Assembly: GCF_033807535.1 (NCBI RefSeq)
Contig: NZ_CP136856.1
Location: 2,041,001-2,105,000 of the forward strand
Direction of reading: 5' to 3'
DNA length: 64,000 bases
From: Oceanisphaera sp. IT1-181
GTDB taxonomy: Bacteria; Pseudomonadota; Gammaproteobacteria; Enterobacterales; Aeromonadaceae
In this document: piece after piece, positions 36,338 through 45,457 of the stretch
Numbering within the stretch: position 1 is the first letter of the stretch
Layout of the letters: each line of letters starts with the position of its first letter
Notes under the pieces: generated by a model
Seen by the model: only the letters and a program-made list of their open reading frames with translations
Database searches by the model: none
What the model was told of the DNA's origin: nothing
Program-made: the position numbers and the translations under genes

Positions 36338-37474
36338 CTACACGCGGTGCTGTTTAATCAAATCGATAAAATCGTCGAACAAGCTGGCGGCCTCATTAGG
36401 CCCAGGGCTGGCTTCCGGGTGTCCTTGAAAGCTGAACGCCGGTTTGTCGGTGCGCTTAAAACCCTGCACTGTGCCATCAAATAATGAGCGATGTGTCACT
36501 TGCACGTTAGTCGGTAAGCTGGCTTCGTCCACCGCAAAACCGTGGTTTTGGCTGGTGATCATCACCCGATTTTGTGTGAGGTCTTTCACCGGATGATTAG
36601 CACCGTGATGGCCAAACTTCATTTTTATGGTTTGAGCACCACTGGCCAAGCCCAGTAACTGATGGCCTAAGCAAATACCAAACAGCGGGATATTGCTGTC
36701 GAGTAAGGTTTTAATGGCGCTAATGGCGTAGTCGCACGGCTCTGGGTCACCGGGGCCATTAGACAAGAAAATGCCATCAGGCTGCAGCGCTAATACGTCG
36801 GCGGCCGAGGTTTGGGCTGGCACGACAGTGACCCGACACCCGCGGTCCACCAACATGCGTAAGATATTGCGCTTCACGCCATAGTCATAGGCCACCACGT
36901 GGTAGGGTAAGTCAGCCACATTAGGTTCATTAAAGCCCTCGCCTAGGCGCCAGCTGCCCTGCAGCCATGGGTAAGAGATTTGGGTGGTCACGACTTTAGC
37001 TAAGTCCATGCCTTTTAGACCAGGAAATGCCTTGGCTGCTGCCAAAGCTTTCGCTTCATCTAAATCGCTACCGGCCACAATGCAGCCCGCTTGAGCGCCT
37101 TTTTCACGCAAGATACGGGTGAGTTTACGGGTATCGATATCGGCAATGCCCACTATGTTGTGGGCTTTAAGGTAATTAGACAGGGAGTCTTGGCTGCGAA
37201 AGTTAGAAGCCATAAGCGGGAGGTCACGAATAATCAAACCTTGAGCATGCACTCGATCGGATTCTTCGTCTTCAGCATTGGTGCCGGTATTGCCGATATG
37301 AGGATAAGTAAGAGTCACTATTTGGCGGGAATAAGACGGGTCTGTGAGTATTTCTTGATATCCCGTCATAGACGTATTAAATACCATTTCACCAACTGAA
37401 CAACCGTCGGCACCTATGGCTGTACCATAAAAGACTGCACCGTCTTCGAGTACGAGCAACGCTGTGTGTGTCAA
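36338..37474 (-). CDS. carA: Carbamoyl-phosphate synthase small chain
   Basis: 378 residues. Glutamine amidotransferase subunit that feeds ammonia to CarB. The class I amidotransferase triad is present: Cys in PLFGICLGHQLLGLA, His in FQGHPEASPGP and the following Glu. I start at a TTG at 37474 because it gives LTHTALLVLEDG, aligned with E. coli MIKSALLVLEDG, and has GGAGG 5 bp upstream; the in-frame ATG at 37507 lies upstream of that GGAGG. Order dapB-carA-carB is as in E. coli. Confidence 0.95.
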   Translation of the reverse strand: MTHTALLVLEDGAVFYGTAIGADGCSVGEMVFNTSMTGYQEILTDPSYSRQIVTLTYPHIGNTGTNAEDEESDRVHAQGLIIRDLPLMASNFRSQDSLSNYLKAHNIVGIADIDTRKLTRILREKGAQAGCIVAGSDLDEAKALAAAKAFPGLKGMDLAKVVTTQISYPWLQGSWRLGEGFNEPNVADLPYHVVAYDYGVKRNILRMLVDRGCRVTVVPAQTSAADVLALQPDGIFLSNGPGDPEPCDYAISAIKTLLDSNIPLFGICLGHQLLGLASGAQTIKMKFGHHGANHPVKDLTQNRVMITSQNHGFAVDEASLPTNVQVTHRSLFDGTVQGFKRTDKPAFSFQGHPEASPGPNEAASLFDDFIDLIKQHRV

Positions 37475-37805
37475 GACAACCTCCAAGTTAAGATTAAAAA
37501 TCAACAACTTACCTGGTCGTCCCGAAATGAATCCTATTAAGTAATGACCACATTTCGGCTAATACTGGGCAAATTCTAATTACCTTATATAAAAGCGTCA
37601 TTTTCGACAAACTATTTTATAAAAAAACCTTTCTACTGGGTTTTAGGTCACAAAAAACGCAATAAAATCGATAAAAGAGGGAGGAAACACTAAGGCGGGC
37701 TAGATAACATTAAAAAATATCTGTTTGGGAAGGTTTAATTAAAAATTCAATATATAAATCACAATAAACAATGAATTACTTAAAAAAATCAAAGTCTTAA
37801 TAAAA
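37475..37805. other. carA upstream region
   Basis: About 330 bp of AT-rich DNA, no gene. It should hold the carAB promoters. Half-sites of the ARG-box type (TGAAT/ATTCA) occur at 37736-37749 and 37772-37785, but their spacing (36 bp centre to centre) is not that of a paired ArgR operator. Confidence 0.4.
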
Positions 37806-37847
37806 CAAAAAAAGACCTAAAGTGCATAAAGATATCGTCTTTAGGTC
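37806..37847 (-). terminator. Terminator of dapB
   Basis: On the minus strand GACCTAAAG and CTTTAGGTC pair around a 16-base loop and are followed by TTTTTTTG, 20 bp after the dapB stop. Confidence 0.82.
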
Positions 37848-37866
37848 AATTTATCATTAGCTCAGG

Positions 37867-38679
37867 TTATTTTAGATTCAGCACATCCTGCATATCGTAC
37901 AAACCAGGCTTTTGCTCGGCAATCCAAGCTGCAGCGCGTACGGCACCGTTAGCAAAAGTCAGGCGATTAGATGCCTTGTGCGTGATCTCTACCCGCTCGC
38001 CAATATCGGCAAACATCACTGTGTGCTCGCCCACAATATCGCCGGCGCGCACGGTAGCAAAGCCAATGGTATTGGGATCACGCTCACCGGTAATGCCCTC
38101 ACGGCCGTAAACGGCGCAGCTTTTCAAGTCTCGGCCCAAGGTGTTGGCAATCACTTCGCCCATGCTTAAGGCCGTGCCTGAAGGCGCGTCGACTTTATGG
38201 CGATGATGGGCTTCGATGATTTCAATATCCGTATAATCACCCATTACCTTGGCGGCTTGTTCCAGCAGCTTGAACACCAAGTTCACGCCCACGCTGAAGT
38301 TTGAGGCCATGACGATGGCGGTATCATTAATGGCCGCTTGAATTTGGGCTTTCTCCGCGTCATCAAAGCCAGTGGTGCCAATAACCAGTCGCTTTCCGTG
38401 CTGTTGGGCAAGCGCAATGTTCGCTAAGGTCACCTCGGGGCGCGTGAAGTCGATGATCACATCCACGTTATCAATGACAGCCGCAAGATCAGCACTGACC
38501 ATGACCCCTAAACGACCGACGTTCGCCAATTCACCCGCATCGGCGCCCAATACCGACGAGCCCGCATGCTCAATGGCGGCGGTTAGCACCACGCCCGCCG
38601 TTTGGCTTACTGACTCAATCAACACCTTGCCCATACGTCCATTACAACCAGCTACGGCAATGCGAACCGGATTTGTCAT
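37867..38679 (-). CDS. dapB: 4-hydroxy-tetrahydrodipicolinate reductase
   Basis: 270 residues. NAD(P)H-dependent reductase of lysine and diaminopimelate synthesis. Nucleotide motif VAVAGCNGRMGK-like (RIAVAGCNGRMGK, 6-18), catalytic EAHHRHKVDAPSGTA with the His-His/Lys set, and VGEHTVMFADIGERVEITHKAS. Monocistronic, with its own terminator before carA. Confidence 0.96.
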   Translation of the reverse strand: MTNPVRIAVAGCNGRMGKVLIESVSQTAGVVLTAAIEHAGSSVLGADAGELANVGRLGVMVSADLAAVIDNVDVIIDFTRPEVTLANIALAQQHGKRLVIGTTGFDDAEKAQIQAAINDTAIVMASNFSVGVNLVFKLLEQAAKVMGDYTDIEIIEAHHRHKVDAPSGTALSMGEVIANTLGRDLKSCAVYGREGITGERDPNTIGFATVRAGDIVGEHTVMFADIGERVEITHKASNRLTFANGAVRAAAWIAEQKPGLYDMQDVLNLK

Positions 38680-38766
38680 GCTGTTCTTCCTTTCTCTAAA
38701 TGCTTACAAAAAATTACATTAAAGTTTGCCAGATTGGGGCGGGTATTAACATGAAATTAAGGGCAT

Positions 38767-38792
38767 AAAAAAACCGGCGATTGCCGGTTTTT
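38767..38792 (-). terminator. Terminator of fklB
   Basis: AAACCGGC-GATT-GCCGGTTT with runs of A and T on both sides, 7 bp after the fklB stop; works on both strands. Confidence 0.85.
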
Positions 38793-38798
38793 AATAAA

Positions 38799-39410
38799 TT
38801 ACGCGATTTCTAGAAGCTCAACTTCGAACACCAAGGTGGCGCACGGAGGAATAGCACCAGCACCTTGCTCGCCGTAGGCGAGGTTATGGGGTACAAACAG
38901 CTTCCACTTAGAACCCACAGGCATCAACTGCAGGGCTTCAACCCAACCTTTGATTACGCCTGTTACTGGGAACTCAGCAGGCTCACCGCGCATCACAGAG
39001 CTGTCGAACACAGAACCGTCGATGAAAGTACCGTGGTAATGTACACGTACGGTATCGGTAGCGGCAGGGATGGCACCCTCGCCCTTAGTCAATACTTCGT
39101 ACTGCAGACCAGACTCAGTTTGCGTAATTTCGGCGCGAGCACCATTAGCAGTCAAAAACTCAGCTTCTGCTTCTTTCGCTTTAGACGACTCGGCGCTTTG
39201 CTTTTCTTGCATACGCTGAGTGATCACCTGAAACGCGCTATTAATGTCTTCGCGAGACACTGCGAAATCAACACCGGCAATGGCATCGGCCAAGCCTTGT
39301 TGTACGGCTGATACTTCTAAGCCATCGAAAGATTGCTGGGTTAATTGATCACCGATTTGACGACCTACACCGTAGCTGGCCTTTTGCTCTACTGTCTCAT
39401 ATGACGACAT
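38799..39410 (-). CDS. fklB: FKBP-type peptidyl-prolyl isomerase (FklB-like)
   Basis: 203 residues. An N-terminal helical dimerisation domain (ASYGVGRQIGDQL) and a C-terminal FKBP domain with VHYHGTFIDGSVFDSS, GVIKGWVEALQLMPVGSKWKLFVP and AYGEQGAGAIPP. No signal peptide, so it is cytoplasmic, unlike FkpA. I start at 39410, with AGGGA upstream, giving MSSYETVEQKASYG; the longer frame adds 11 residues. Confidence 0.93.
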   Translation of the reverse strand: MSSYETVEQKASYGVGRQIGDQLTQQSFDGLEVSAVQQGLADAIAGVDFAVSREDINSAFQVITQRMQEKQSAESSKAKEAEAEFLTANGARAEITQTESGLQYEVLTKGEGAIPAATDTVRVHYHGTFIDGSVFDSSVMRGEPAEFPVTGVIKGWVEALQLMPVGSKWKLFVPHNLAYGEQGAGAIPPCATLVFEVELLEIA

Positions 39411-39473
39411 GACATTCCCTAATTGTTGGGCTAAAAAAGGCATGCTAACAAAATATGGCGGCCAGCTAAATGG

Positions 39474-40451
39474 TCAAGCACCGCACTTGGCCAATAATGC
39501 AGCACCTCGTACCCCGCCGCTGCCACCAAAATGCGCCGCCACTACCGGTACCGCACTCACATGTCGCATCAAATACTTGGGTATACGGGCATTGAGTTGC
39601 TCATATAACCAAGCCTGCTCGCTTAAGCCGCCCCCCAACACCACTATATCTGGATCCAGCTGCGTCATTAAGTTCGCCAGTGCCGACGCCAAAATATCCA
39701 CATACATGTCCACACACTCGGCGGCCAGCGCCTCGCCCTGCTGCCAAGCGTGAATAATCGCGGGGCCGGCAAGCTTTGCGGCGACAGGTTTGGTGGCAAC
39801 TACTTTGGTGGAAACATCTGTGCTGGGACTTGTCGCTTGATCTGCGCTGTTGACCAAATGCTGATATAAATTGGCCAAACCGGTACCGGACACATAAGTT
39901 TCTAAGCAGCCGACTTGGCCACAGCCGCAAGTAAAGAGCGGCAAGTTGGGATAACGCGCTAATAAGCTGGCCTGAATACCCCCATGACCAAACTCACCAC
40001 TGCTCCCGCGCGCGCTATTCACCAATTTACCTTGGTGGATCACGGCACCGCCCACGCCTGTACCTAAGGTGAGTGCCAAGGCCAACTTGGCATCAGCCGC
40101 GGCCCCGCCCACTGACTCAGAGAGTAAGAAGCAATTGGCGTCATTGTCTGCCACCACGCATCTATCTAAGTCTTGCGCTAAATCTGCTGCCAAATACTGA
40201 CCGTGAATACTGGGCACATTGGCCGCTAACACCCGCCCGCTTGCCTCACGAATGCCAGGAATTCCGATGCCCAACCGGCCTTTAGTTTGCCAGCGGTCAT
40301 CGGCCTCCTTTACCCAGGTGCGGATACACTGGCGCAAGTTAGCGTAACTGTGTTGGGGGGTGGCACACACCTGACGCGCTAGCTCTTGGCCTTGCTCATC
40401 AAACACCGCCCAGGCCATTTTACTGCCGCCTATATCAATGCCGTAATACAT
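39474..40451 (-). CDS. nagK: ROK-family N-acetylglucosamine kinase-like protein
   Basis: 325 residues. The ATP motif DIGGSKMAWAVFD, the catalytic Asp in VADNDANCF, the GTGVGGAVI phosphate loop and the zinc motif CGCGQVGCLETYVSG identify a ROK sugar kinase. NagK is the best match and would phosphorylate recycled N-acetylglucosamine; fructokinase Mak is the alternative. An insert of about 25 residues rich in Ser, Thr, Val and Lys (STDVSTKVVATKPVAA) after residue 200 makes it longer than the usual 303. The gap after it (40452-40709) shows only a weak ACCTTAAAACC/GGTGTTATC-like hairpin. Confidence 0.85.
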   Translation of the reverse strand: MYYGIDIGGSKMAWAVFDEQGQELARQVCATPQHSYANLRQCIRTWVKEADDRWQTKGRLGIGIPGIREASGRVLAANVPSIHGQYLAADLAQDLDRCVVADNDANCFLLSESVGGAAADAKLALALTLGTGVGGAVIHQGKLVNSARGSSGEFGHGGIQASLLARYPNLPLFTCGCGQVGCLETYVSGTGLANLYQHLVNSADQATSPSTDVSTKVVATKPVAAKLAGPAIIHAWQQGEALAAECVDMYVDILASALANLMTQLDPDIVVLGGGLSEQAWLYEQLNARIPKYLMRHVSAVPVVAAHFGGSGGVRGAALLAKCGA

Positions 40452-40709
40452 AGCCCCGCCTTTTACTTGTACCCATATTGCACATTTTACTTATACGCAT
40501 ATTACTGACAGGCATGCGCGTAACGCCACTAAAAGTCAGCAACACAAAAGCACCTTAAAACCAATTAAGGGCATTAAGGTGTTATCTTTTAAGTGAGTGT
40601 TGATGACAGCGACTAATGGAGCAAAGCAAAAACTAACACTTATTCGGCTAACACCAAGGAAGGCGGCGGCTGTGGCTTGCTTCTTCTTTGTCCATTACCT
40701 TGGTCTAAT

Positions 40710-40970
40710 TTAGCCTTCTTGGTCTGGTGCGACTTGCCCCACGCTGTCGATGGTACTGTCAGCCAATAACCACAAGGTAAATTTATGTAACTCAGGATGT
40801 TGAGCCAAGGCCACTAAAAAGGCCCCTCCCACTTCTCTATACCCTAATTCGTAGTTCTTTAAGGTAGTGGGCGGAACTTGTAGTAACTCAGCAAACTTAG
40901 GGCGACTTAAGCCCATGGACTCGCGTATCTGTCGGATCTTTTTCCCGACTAAGCTGGTATCTGGATTCAT
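40710..40970 (-). CDS. XRE-family helix-turn-helix protein
   Basis: 86 residues. One Cro/C1-type HTH: GKKIRQIRESMGLSRPKFAELLQVPPTTLKNYELG (about 9-43). The C-terminal half, ALAQHPELHKFTLWLLADS, resembles Xre regulators next to LuxR-type or phage genes, but no partner gene is adjacent. The target is unknown. I use the ATG at 40970; 40994 is possible. Confidence 0.8.
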   Translation of the reverse strand: MNPDTSLVGKKIRQIRESMGLSRPKFAELLQVPPTTLKNYELGYREVGGAFLVALAQHPELHKFTLWLLADSTIDSVGQVAPDQEG

Positions 40971-41386
40971 AGCTTTCTGCTCCCATCGAAACATGTCGAT
41001 AACAAAAAAACCATCCTTGGTTACCTGAGTTTAACACCACAAAGTAGACTCGTTGTGCTCTTGCCCTATTTTAACCAAAATAATCGTAAAAAGACTCAAC
41101 TAACACTATATTATGCCCTAAGAAGCAGAGTCCGTGGTAAAGGCTGCGACAATTTTAGCCCTATAGACTAGCCTCCATCTTGTGGCTAATGGTAAAAACC
41201 GCTAGTCTGAATTGATACGGGAATACTCAAACAGGACTGAGAGTTTTTTATAGGACTCCTTCTTGTTGGCCAAATAACAACAAAGGTTACCCGTACATCA
41301 CAGTAGTCGAGGTACACTGCTAGCTCGACGAGCGTGATACATTTATTTCGACTCGAATCGAAAGCTCGTAAAATGAGGAAGACAAC
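40971..41386. other. Long leader region upstream of ompA
   Basis: 416 bp without a gene, divergent between the XRE gene and ompA. It should contain the ompA promoter and a leader; ACTCGAATCGAAAGCTCG near 41350 and GAGGAAG at the ribosome-binding site are visible. Long, stable leaders are usual for ompA mRNA. I found no clear operator. Confidence 0.45.
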
Positions 41387-42343
41387 ATGAAAAAGACAGT
41401 GGCTCCTACTTTAATTGCCTTGGCGCTCGCCGCCGCAGGTATGTCTGCAACTGTACAAGCTGATTGGTACTTAGGTGCTGGTGCAGGTTATGCAGAATTC
41501 AGTGATATCGAAAGAAACAATTCCGGCCTAGACGGCGATGGCGAAGCCGTTAGCTTGTTTACTGGTTATAACTTCAACGACTACTTCGGTGTTGAGCTGG
41601 GCTTTAACCATTTTGGCCAAGACCTCGACACTAATGCGCTGAACTTATCAGCCATTGGTCGTATGCCACTCAGCGAGCGCATGTCTTTGTTTGCTGAGCT
41701 GGGTGCTTTAGGTTATGACGTAGATGCTGGCGAAGGCGACACAGGCGTTGCTCCTATGGCCGGTTTAGGTCTGACCTACCGCGCGTCTGACTTAGTTGAC
41801 TTTCAAGCTCGCTATCGTCGCATCGAAGACATGGGCGATTCTGGTAAGAACGGCCTAGGCTTTGACACCGACGTTAACAATTACATGTTAGAAGTGGTAC
41901 TGCACCCTAACCGTGGCGACAGCACACCACCACCAGTTGCACCTGTTGTTCAACAGCCAGCACCTGAAACCACCTACGAAACCCGCAGCGTAACTGCTGA
42001 TGGTTCTATCTACTTTGGTTTTGATAAGTCTGACTTGTCAGGCGAATCACGCGCTACCTTAGATGAAGTAGCACGTTTCGCTCAACAGAACCCTAACTAC
42101 CAAGTAGAGCTGGCCGGCTATGCTGACCGTTTAGGTACTGCTGAATACAACCGTAAGTTGTCTGAGCGCCGTGCCCTTGCTGCTAAAGACTACTTGGTTC
42201 AGCGCGGTGTTGCCGCTCAGAACATCCAGACCGCTTGGTATGGTAGTGAGTTAGCTGAAGGTCAAACTGAAGAAGAGCGCCAGCGCGATCGTCGTGTTGA
42301 TGCAAAAGCACAAGCGACCATCGAAGTTGAAATCGTAGAGTAA
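41387..42343 (+). CDS. ompA: OmpA-family outer-membrane porin
   Basis: 318 residues. Signal peptide cleaved near 25 (VQADWYLGAGAGY). An 8-strand beta-barrel (about 26-185), a Pro-rich hinge (TPPPVAPVVQQPAPE), and a peptidoglycan-binding C-terminal domain with IYFGFDKSDLS, VELAGYADRLGTAEYNRKLSERRA and RRVDA. It anchors the outer membrane to the cell wall. The hinge and barrel are shorter than in E. coli OmpA (346). Own terminator at 42366. Confidence 0.95.
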   Translation: MKKTVAPTLIALALAAAGMSATVQADWYLGAGAGYAEFSDIERNNSGLDGDGEAVSLFTGYNFNDYFGVELGFNHFGQDLDTNALNLSAIGRMPLSERMSLFAELGALGYDVDAGEGDTGVAPMAGLGLTYRASDLVDFQARYRRIEDMGDSGKNGLGFDTDVNNYMLEVVLHPNRGDSTPPPVAPVVQQPAPETTYETRSVTADGSIYFGFDKSDLSGESRATLDEVARFAQQNPNYQVELAGYADRLGTAEYNRKLSERRALAAKDYLVQRGVAAQNIQTAWYGSELAEGQTEEERQRDRRVDAKAQATIEVEIVE

Positions 42344-42365
42344 TATTTACCTCGCAGTAAATATC

Positions 42366-42391
42366 AAACGGCTCCTCGGAGCCGTTTTTTT
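42366..42391 (+). terminator. Terminator of ompA
   Basis: AAACGGCTC-CTCG-GAGCCGTTTTTTT, 23 bp after the stop. Confidence 0.9.
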
Positions 42392-42468
42392 ATGGTGTTT
42401 TTTATCTTATCCCTCGCCCACCGTGGCATACTCAGATTTCATTCATTTCAGAGCACTCAGGATATCTC

Positions 42469-42972
42469 ATGCTTTGCCATTGCCAAAGTCTGCAACCGCT
42501 TGAGGATTGCTGCGCCCCTTATTTAAACAGAGAGTTAAGCGGACAAGTTACTCCCGCCACCCCACTCGCTTTGATGCGCTCCCGTTACAGTGCCTTTGTC
42601 ACAGGTAATGGCGATTACCTGTTAGCCAGCTGGCACCCAGATACCCAAGGCAGCTTAACCGCCGAGGAGCTCACCGAGCATGGTCTTAACTGCCAATGGT
42701 TAGGCTTAACGATTATCTTTACCCGCATAGAGGCAGATGGCTTGCAGGGCGTAGTCGAATTTAAAGTGCGTTATCGCGAGCAAGGCCGCGTGGTACTATT
42801 GCATGAACAATCGTATTTTGAGCAGGTTGCCGGCCGCTGGTTGTATCGTGATGGCCTGATTAATCCGCCCAAAATTGGCGCCAATCAGCCCTGCCCCTGC
42901 GGGGCTGTGCAAAACAGTGCTGTGCAAAACGGCACGGCTAAAAAATACAAACAGTGCTGCGCCAAGCGCTAA
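42469..42972 (+). CDS. ychJ: YchJ-family SEC-C zinc-motif protein
   Basis: 167 residues. N-terminal CHCQSLQPLEDCC and C-terminal PCPCG...KKYKQCC are SEC-C type zinc motifs; the centre has LMRSRYSAFVTGNGDYLLASWHP, typical of YchJ (NTF2-like). Function unknown. A short duplicated stretch, VQNSAVQNGTA, interrupts the C-terminal zinc motif. It stands before purU, as in E. coli. Confidence 0.92.
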   Translation: MLCHCQSLQPLEDCCAPYLNRELSGQVTPATPLALMRSRYSAFVTGNGDYLLASWHPDTQGSLTAEELTEHGLNCQWLGLTIIFTRIEADGLQGVVEFKVRYREQGRVVLLHEQSYFEQVAGRWLYRDGLINPPKIGANQPCPCGAVQNSAVQNGTAKKYKQCCAKR

Positions 42973-43041
42973 CATGCCTTGAGCTCTTAACTGGCCTAGA
43001 CTGCCTTTCCCTAATCATTAACTAGCTGATAGAACATTATA

Positions 43042-43878
43042 ATGGAACGAAAAATACTGCTCACACATTGCCCCGATGCCAAAGGGCTTATCTCTAAAAT
43101 CACCAACATCTGTTATAAGCATCAGCTAAACATTATGCGCAACGATGAGTTTGTGGACTACGAGAATGGCCACTTCTTTATGCGCACCGAGCTGGAAGGC
43201 TACTTTAACGATCACACCTTGCTTGCAGATCTCGACGATGCGCTGCCTAAAGGCAGTGAGCGCCGCTTAGTGCCCGCCGGTAATAAGCGGGTGGTGATCA
43301 TGGTGACCAAAGAAGCCCATTGTTTGGGTGATATTCTGATCAAACAATTTTCCGGTGCCATGACGCTGGATATTGCCGCCGTAGTGGGTAACTACGACGC
43401 GCTCAAAGACTTGACGGGCAAGTTCGATATTCCTTTTCATAGCATATCTCACGAAGGCTTAAATCGTGTTGAGCATGAGCAAAAGATGGCAGAAATTATC
43501 GATGAGTATCAGCCAGACTACGTGATCCTCGCGAAATATATGCGCATTTTAAGCCCCGATTTCGTGGCCCGTTATGAGCAGCGCTTGATCAATATTCATC
43601 ACTCATTTTTGCCAGCCTTTATTGGCGCCAGCCCTTATCGCCAAGCCTATGAGCGCGGCGTGAAGATGATTGGTGCTACGGCGCACTTTGTGACCAATGA
43701 GTTGGATGAAGGGCCCATTATCGAGCAAGACGTGATCCACGTGAATCACGTGTTAAGTGCCCAAGATATGGCAAAAGCTGGCCGAGATGTGGAAAGGTCG
43801 GTGTTGAGCCGCGCACTGACTTTAGTGCTGGAAGAAAAGGTGTTTGTATACGGTAATAAGACGGTCGTGTTCAAATAA
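43042..43878 (+). CDS. purU: Formyltetrahydrofolate deformylase
   Basis: 278 residues. Releases formate from 10-formyl-THF, balancing one-carbon pools and feeding PurT. An N-terminal ACT domain (DAKGLISKITNICYKHQLNI) is followed by a formyltransferase-like domain with HSFLPAFIGASPYRQAYERGVKMIGATAHFV and DEGPIIEQD. The active-site Asn-His-Asp set is in INIHHSF and the latter motif. Confidence 0.96.
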   Translation: MERKILLTHCPDAKGLISKITNICYKHQLNIMRNDEFVDYENGHFFMRTELEGYFNDHTLLADLDDALPKGSERRLVPAGNKRVVIMVTKEAHCLGDILIKQFSGAMTLDIAAVVGNYDALKDLTGKFDIPFHSISHEGLNRVEHEQKMAEIIDEYQPDYVILAKYMRILSPDFVARYEQRLINIHHSFLPAFIGASPYRQAYERGVKMIGATAHFVTNELDEGPIIEQDVIHVNHVLSAQDMAKAGRDVERSVLSRALTLVLEEKVFVYGNKTVVFK

Positions 43879-44085
43879 TAGCCCTACAGGCAGCGGTAAA
43901 TTTTAAGTCGTAAGCGGTCGCTGCCTGTACTCGTAGAGGCAGCGGCCGGTGGCGCGTTAGCGTCACGTATTTTCTTAGCCGTCATACTGGGTCTAGCCTG
44001 GGATGACGGACCCGGTATCTACTCTTTGGTCTTTCAAGACGTTTAGCTACGCTAAACCAGCCGGCTGAAGCGGCTTCTACGAAAG
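43879..44085. repeat. Palindromic repeats after purU
   Basis: GCCGTCATACTGGG...GGATGACGG (43978-44012), a variant of the CGAGATCCTGAC family, then CCGGCTGAAGCGGCTTCTAC (44060-44079). A GCAGCG-rich inverted repeat (43893-43945) precedes them. No gene. Confidence 0.65.
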
Positions 44086-44370
44086 CTATTTTTTGGCAAA
44101 CGCCGCTAGCTGTTCGGCCGTGGCGGCTGGCTGGTACTTATCTTTCCACTCTTCATACGGCATGCCATACACCTGCTCGCGCGCTTGGTCATAGTCCAGT
44201 GCTACGCCTTGCTCTTGTGCAGCAGCTAAATACCACTTACTTAAACAGTTACGGCAAAACCCCGCCAAGTTCATCAGATCAATATTTTGTACGTCTTTGC
44301 GGGCATCAAGGTGTGCCACTAAGGCGCGAAAGGCCGCGGCTTCTAATTCAGTCTGCGTATGCTTATCCAT
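44086..44370 (-). CDS. DUF1244 family protein
   Basis: 94 residues. Conserved LVAHLDARKDVQNIDLMNLAGFCRNCLSKWY and YGMPYEEWKDKYQ identify DUF1244, a small protein family common in proteobacteria without known function. Two Cys (FCRNC) may bind metal. Monocistronic, divergent from yfbR. Confidence 0.92.
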   Translation of the reverse strand: MDKHTQTELEAAAFRALVAHLDARKDVQNIDLMNLAGFCRNCLSKWYLAAAQEQGVALDYDQAREQVYGMPYEEWKDKYQPAATAEQLAAFAKK

Positions 44371-44511
44371 GTCTTTTCTCCAACCTGTATATTTTACAAA
44401 TAAGGGCTTAATTCAAGGCGATTACTGTCATTATATCCATATAGTGAGCAAGAGCCATCTCTTGCCCTGCCGCTCGACGATTGGCGGTAATGATTAACGA
44501 GGTAACTGTAC

Positions 44512-45120
44512 ATGAAAGACTCACATGTAAGTCGCAGTCATTTTTTTGCGCACATGGCACGCATGAAGTTGATCCAACGCTGGCCCTTAATGCGCAGCAT
44601 AGAGCAAGAAAACGTGGCCGAGCACAGCTTGCAAGTGGCCATGGTGGCGCACGCGTTGGTGGTGATCAAAAACACCTTTTTTAATGGCACGCTTGACCCG
44701 GCCAAAGCCGCCATGCAGGCGTTGTTTCATGATGCCAGTGAAGTGCTAACCGGCGATTTACCCACCCCCGTTAAATACTATAACGAGGAGATGGCGCGGG
44801 CCTACAAAGAGATAGAGAGTAATGCTGAGCAAAGCTTAGTAAAGATGTTGCCGACCGAGCTGCAAGCCGCCTATGCTCCGCTGCTGAGCGCCCATGCCAA
44901 TGATGAATACGCTCATACAGTGAAGTCAGCAGACTTGCTGTGCGCCTATTTAAAGTGTGCCGAAGAGCTAAGCGCTGGGAATCAAGAGTTTGCCGCCGCT
45001 CAAAAGCGCCTCACCGCCATGTTAGAAGCGCGCATGAACCCAGAGATTCGTTACTTTCTCGACGTATTCGCGCCCAGCTTCTCGCTATCGCTGGATGATA
45101 TCTCCAGCGCGCAGTTTTGA
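44512..45120 (+). CDS. yfbR: 5'-deoxynucleotidase YfbR
   Basis: 202 residues. HD-domain phosphohydrolase that dephosphorylates dNMPs. Metal and catalytic residues are in VAEHSLQVA (His), LFHDASEVLTGDLPTPVKY (His-Asp) and VKSADLLCAYLKC (Asp). Two adjacent serine-rich termini are normal. Monocistronic. Confidence 0.95.
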   Translation: MKDSHVSRSHFFAHMARMKLIQRWPLMRSIEQENVAEHSLQVAMVAHALVVIKNTFFNGTLDPAKAAMQALFHDASEVLTGDLPTPVKYYNEEMARAYKEIESNAEQSLVKMLPTELQAAYAPLLSAHANDEYAHTVKSADLLCAYLKCAEELSAGNQEFAAAQKRLTAMLEARMNPEIRYFLDVFAPSFSLSLDDISSAQF

Positions 45121-45165
45121 TTGGATAGCGCCGAGCGCCCAGTTAACAAAAACATGCTTTTTCCT

Positions 45166-45438
45166 GATTACGTATGAACCTCAGCCATAATGCACCCTGT
45201 TTCGGTTTGTTCTTTGTAGCTGCCAAATTTATTCGGCAGGCCAGCTCTGCTGGCTGTTACTGAGGTTTAGATTTAAACCAAAACACCAAACCGGGCCGAA
45301 TAAATTGGCCCCTACAAGGTCAAAATACCAAAATGAGCCTCATATTCTTTACCGAAGAGGCGGCGTCTACCTGTAACCTATTGAATTCATTGGTGCTTAA
45401 ATCTCTGAAACATGGCTGAGCTTTGTGGGTAATCAAGT
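45166..45438. repeat. Long dispersed repeat, copy B
   Basis: Near-identical to 31844-32146 except in the arms. Here the left arm is GCCAAATTTATTCGGC and the right arm GCCGAATAAATTGGC; in copy A both are the GTCCTCTTCGCC type. Both arms were thus replaced together and pairing is kept. The end TTGGCCCCTACAAGG (45305-45319) matches the predicted IS110 target and is an unoccupied site. Confidence 0.82.
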
Positions 45439-45457
45439 GCTTTTTTATCACTGAGCG

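Noticed and set aside
37736..37785. Pair of ARG boxes upstream of carA
   Set aside because: Each has only one good half-site and the spacing is 36 bp instead of about 21 bp.
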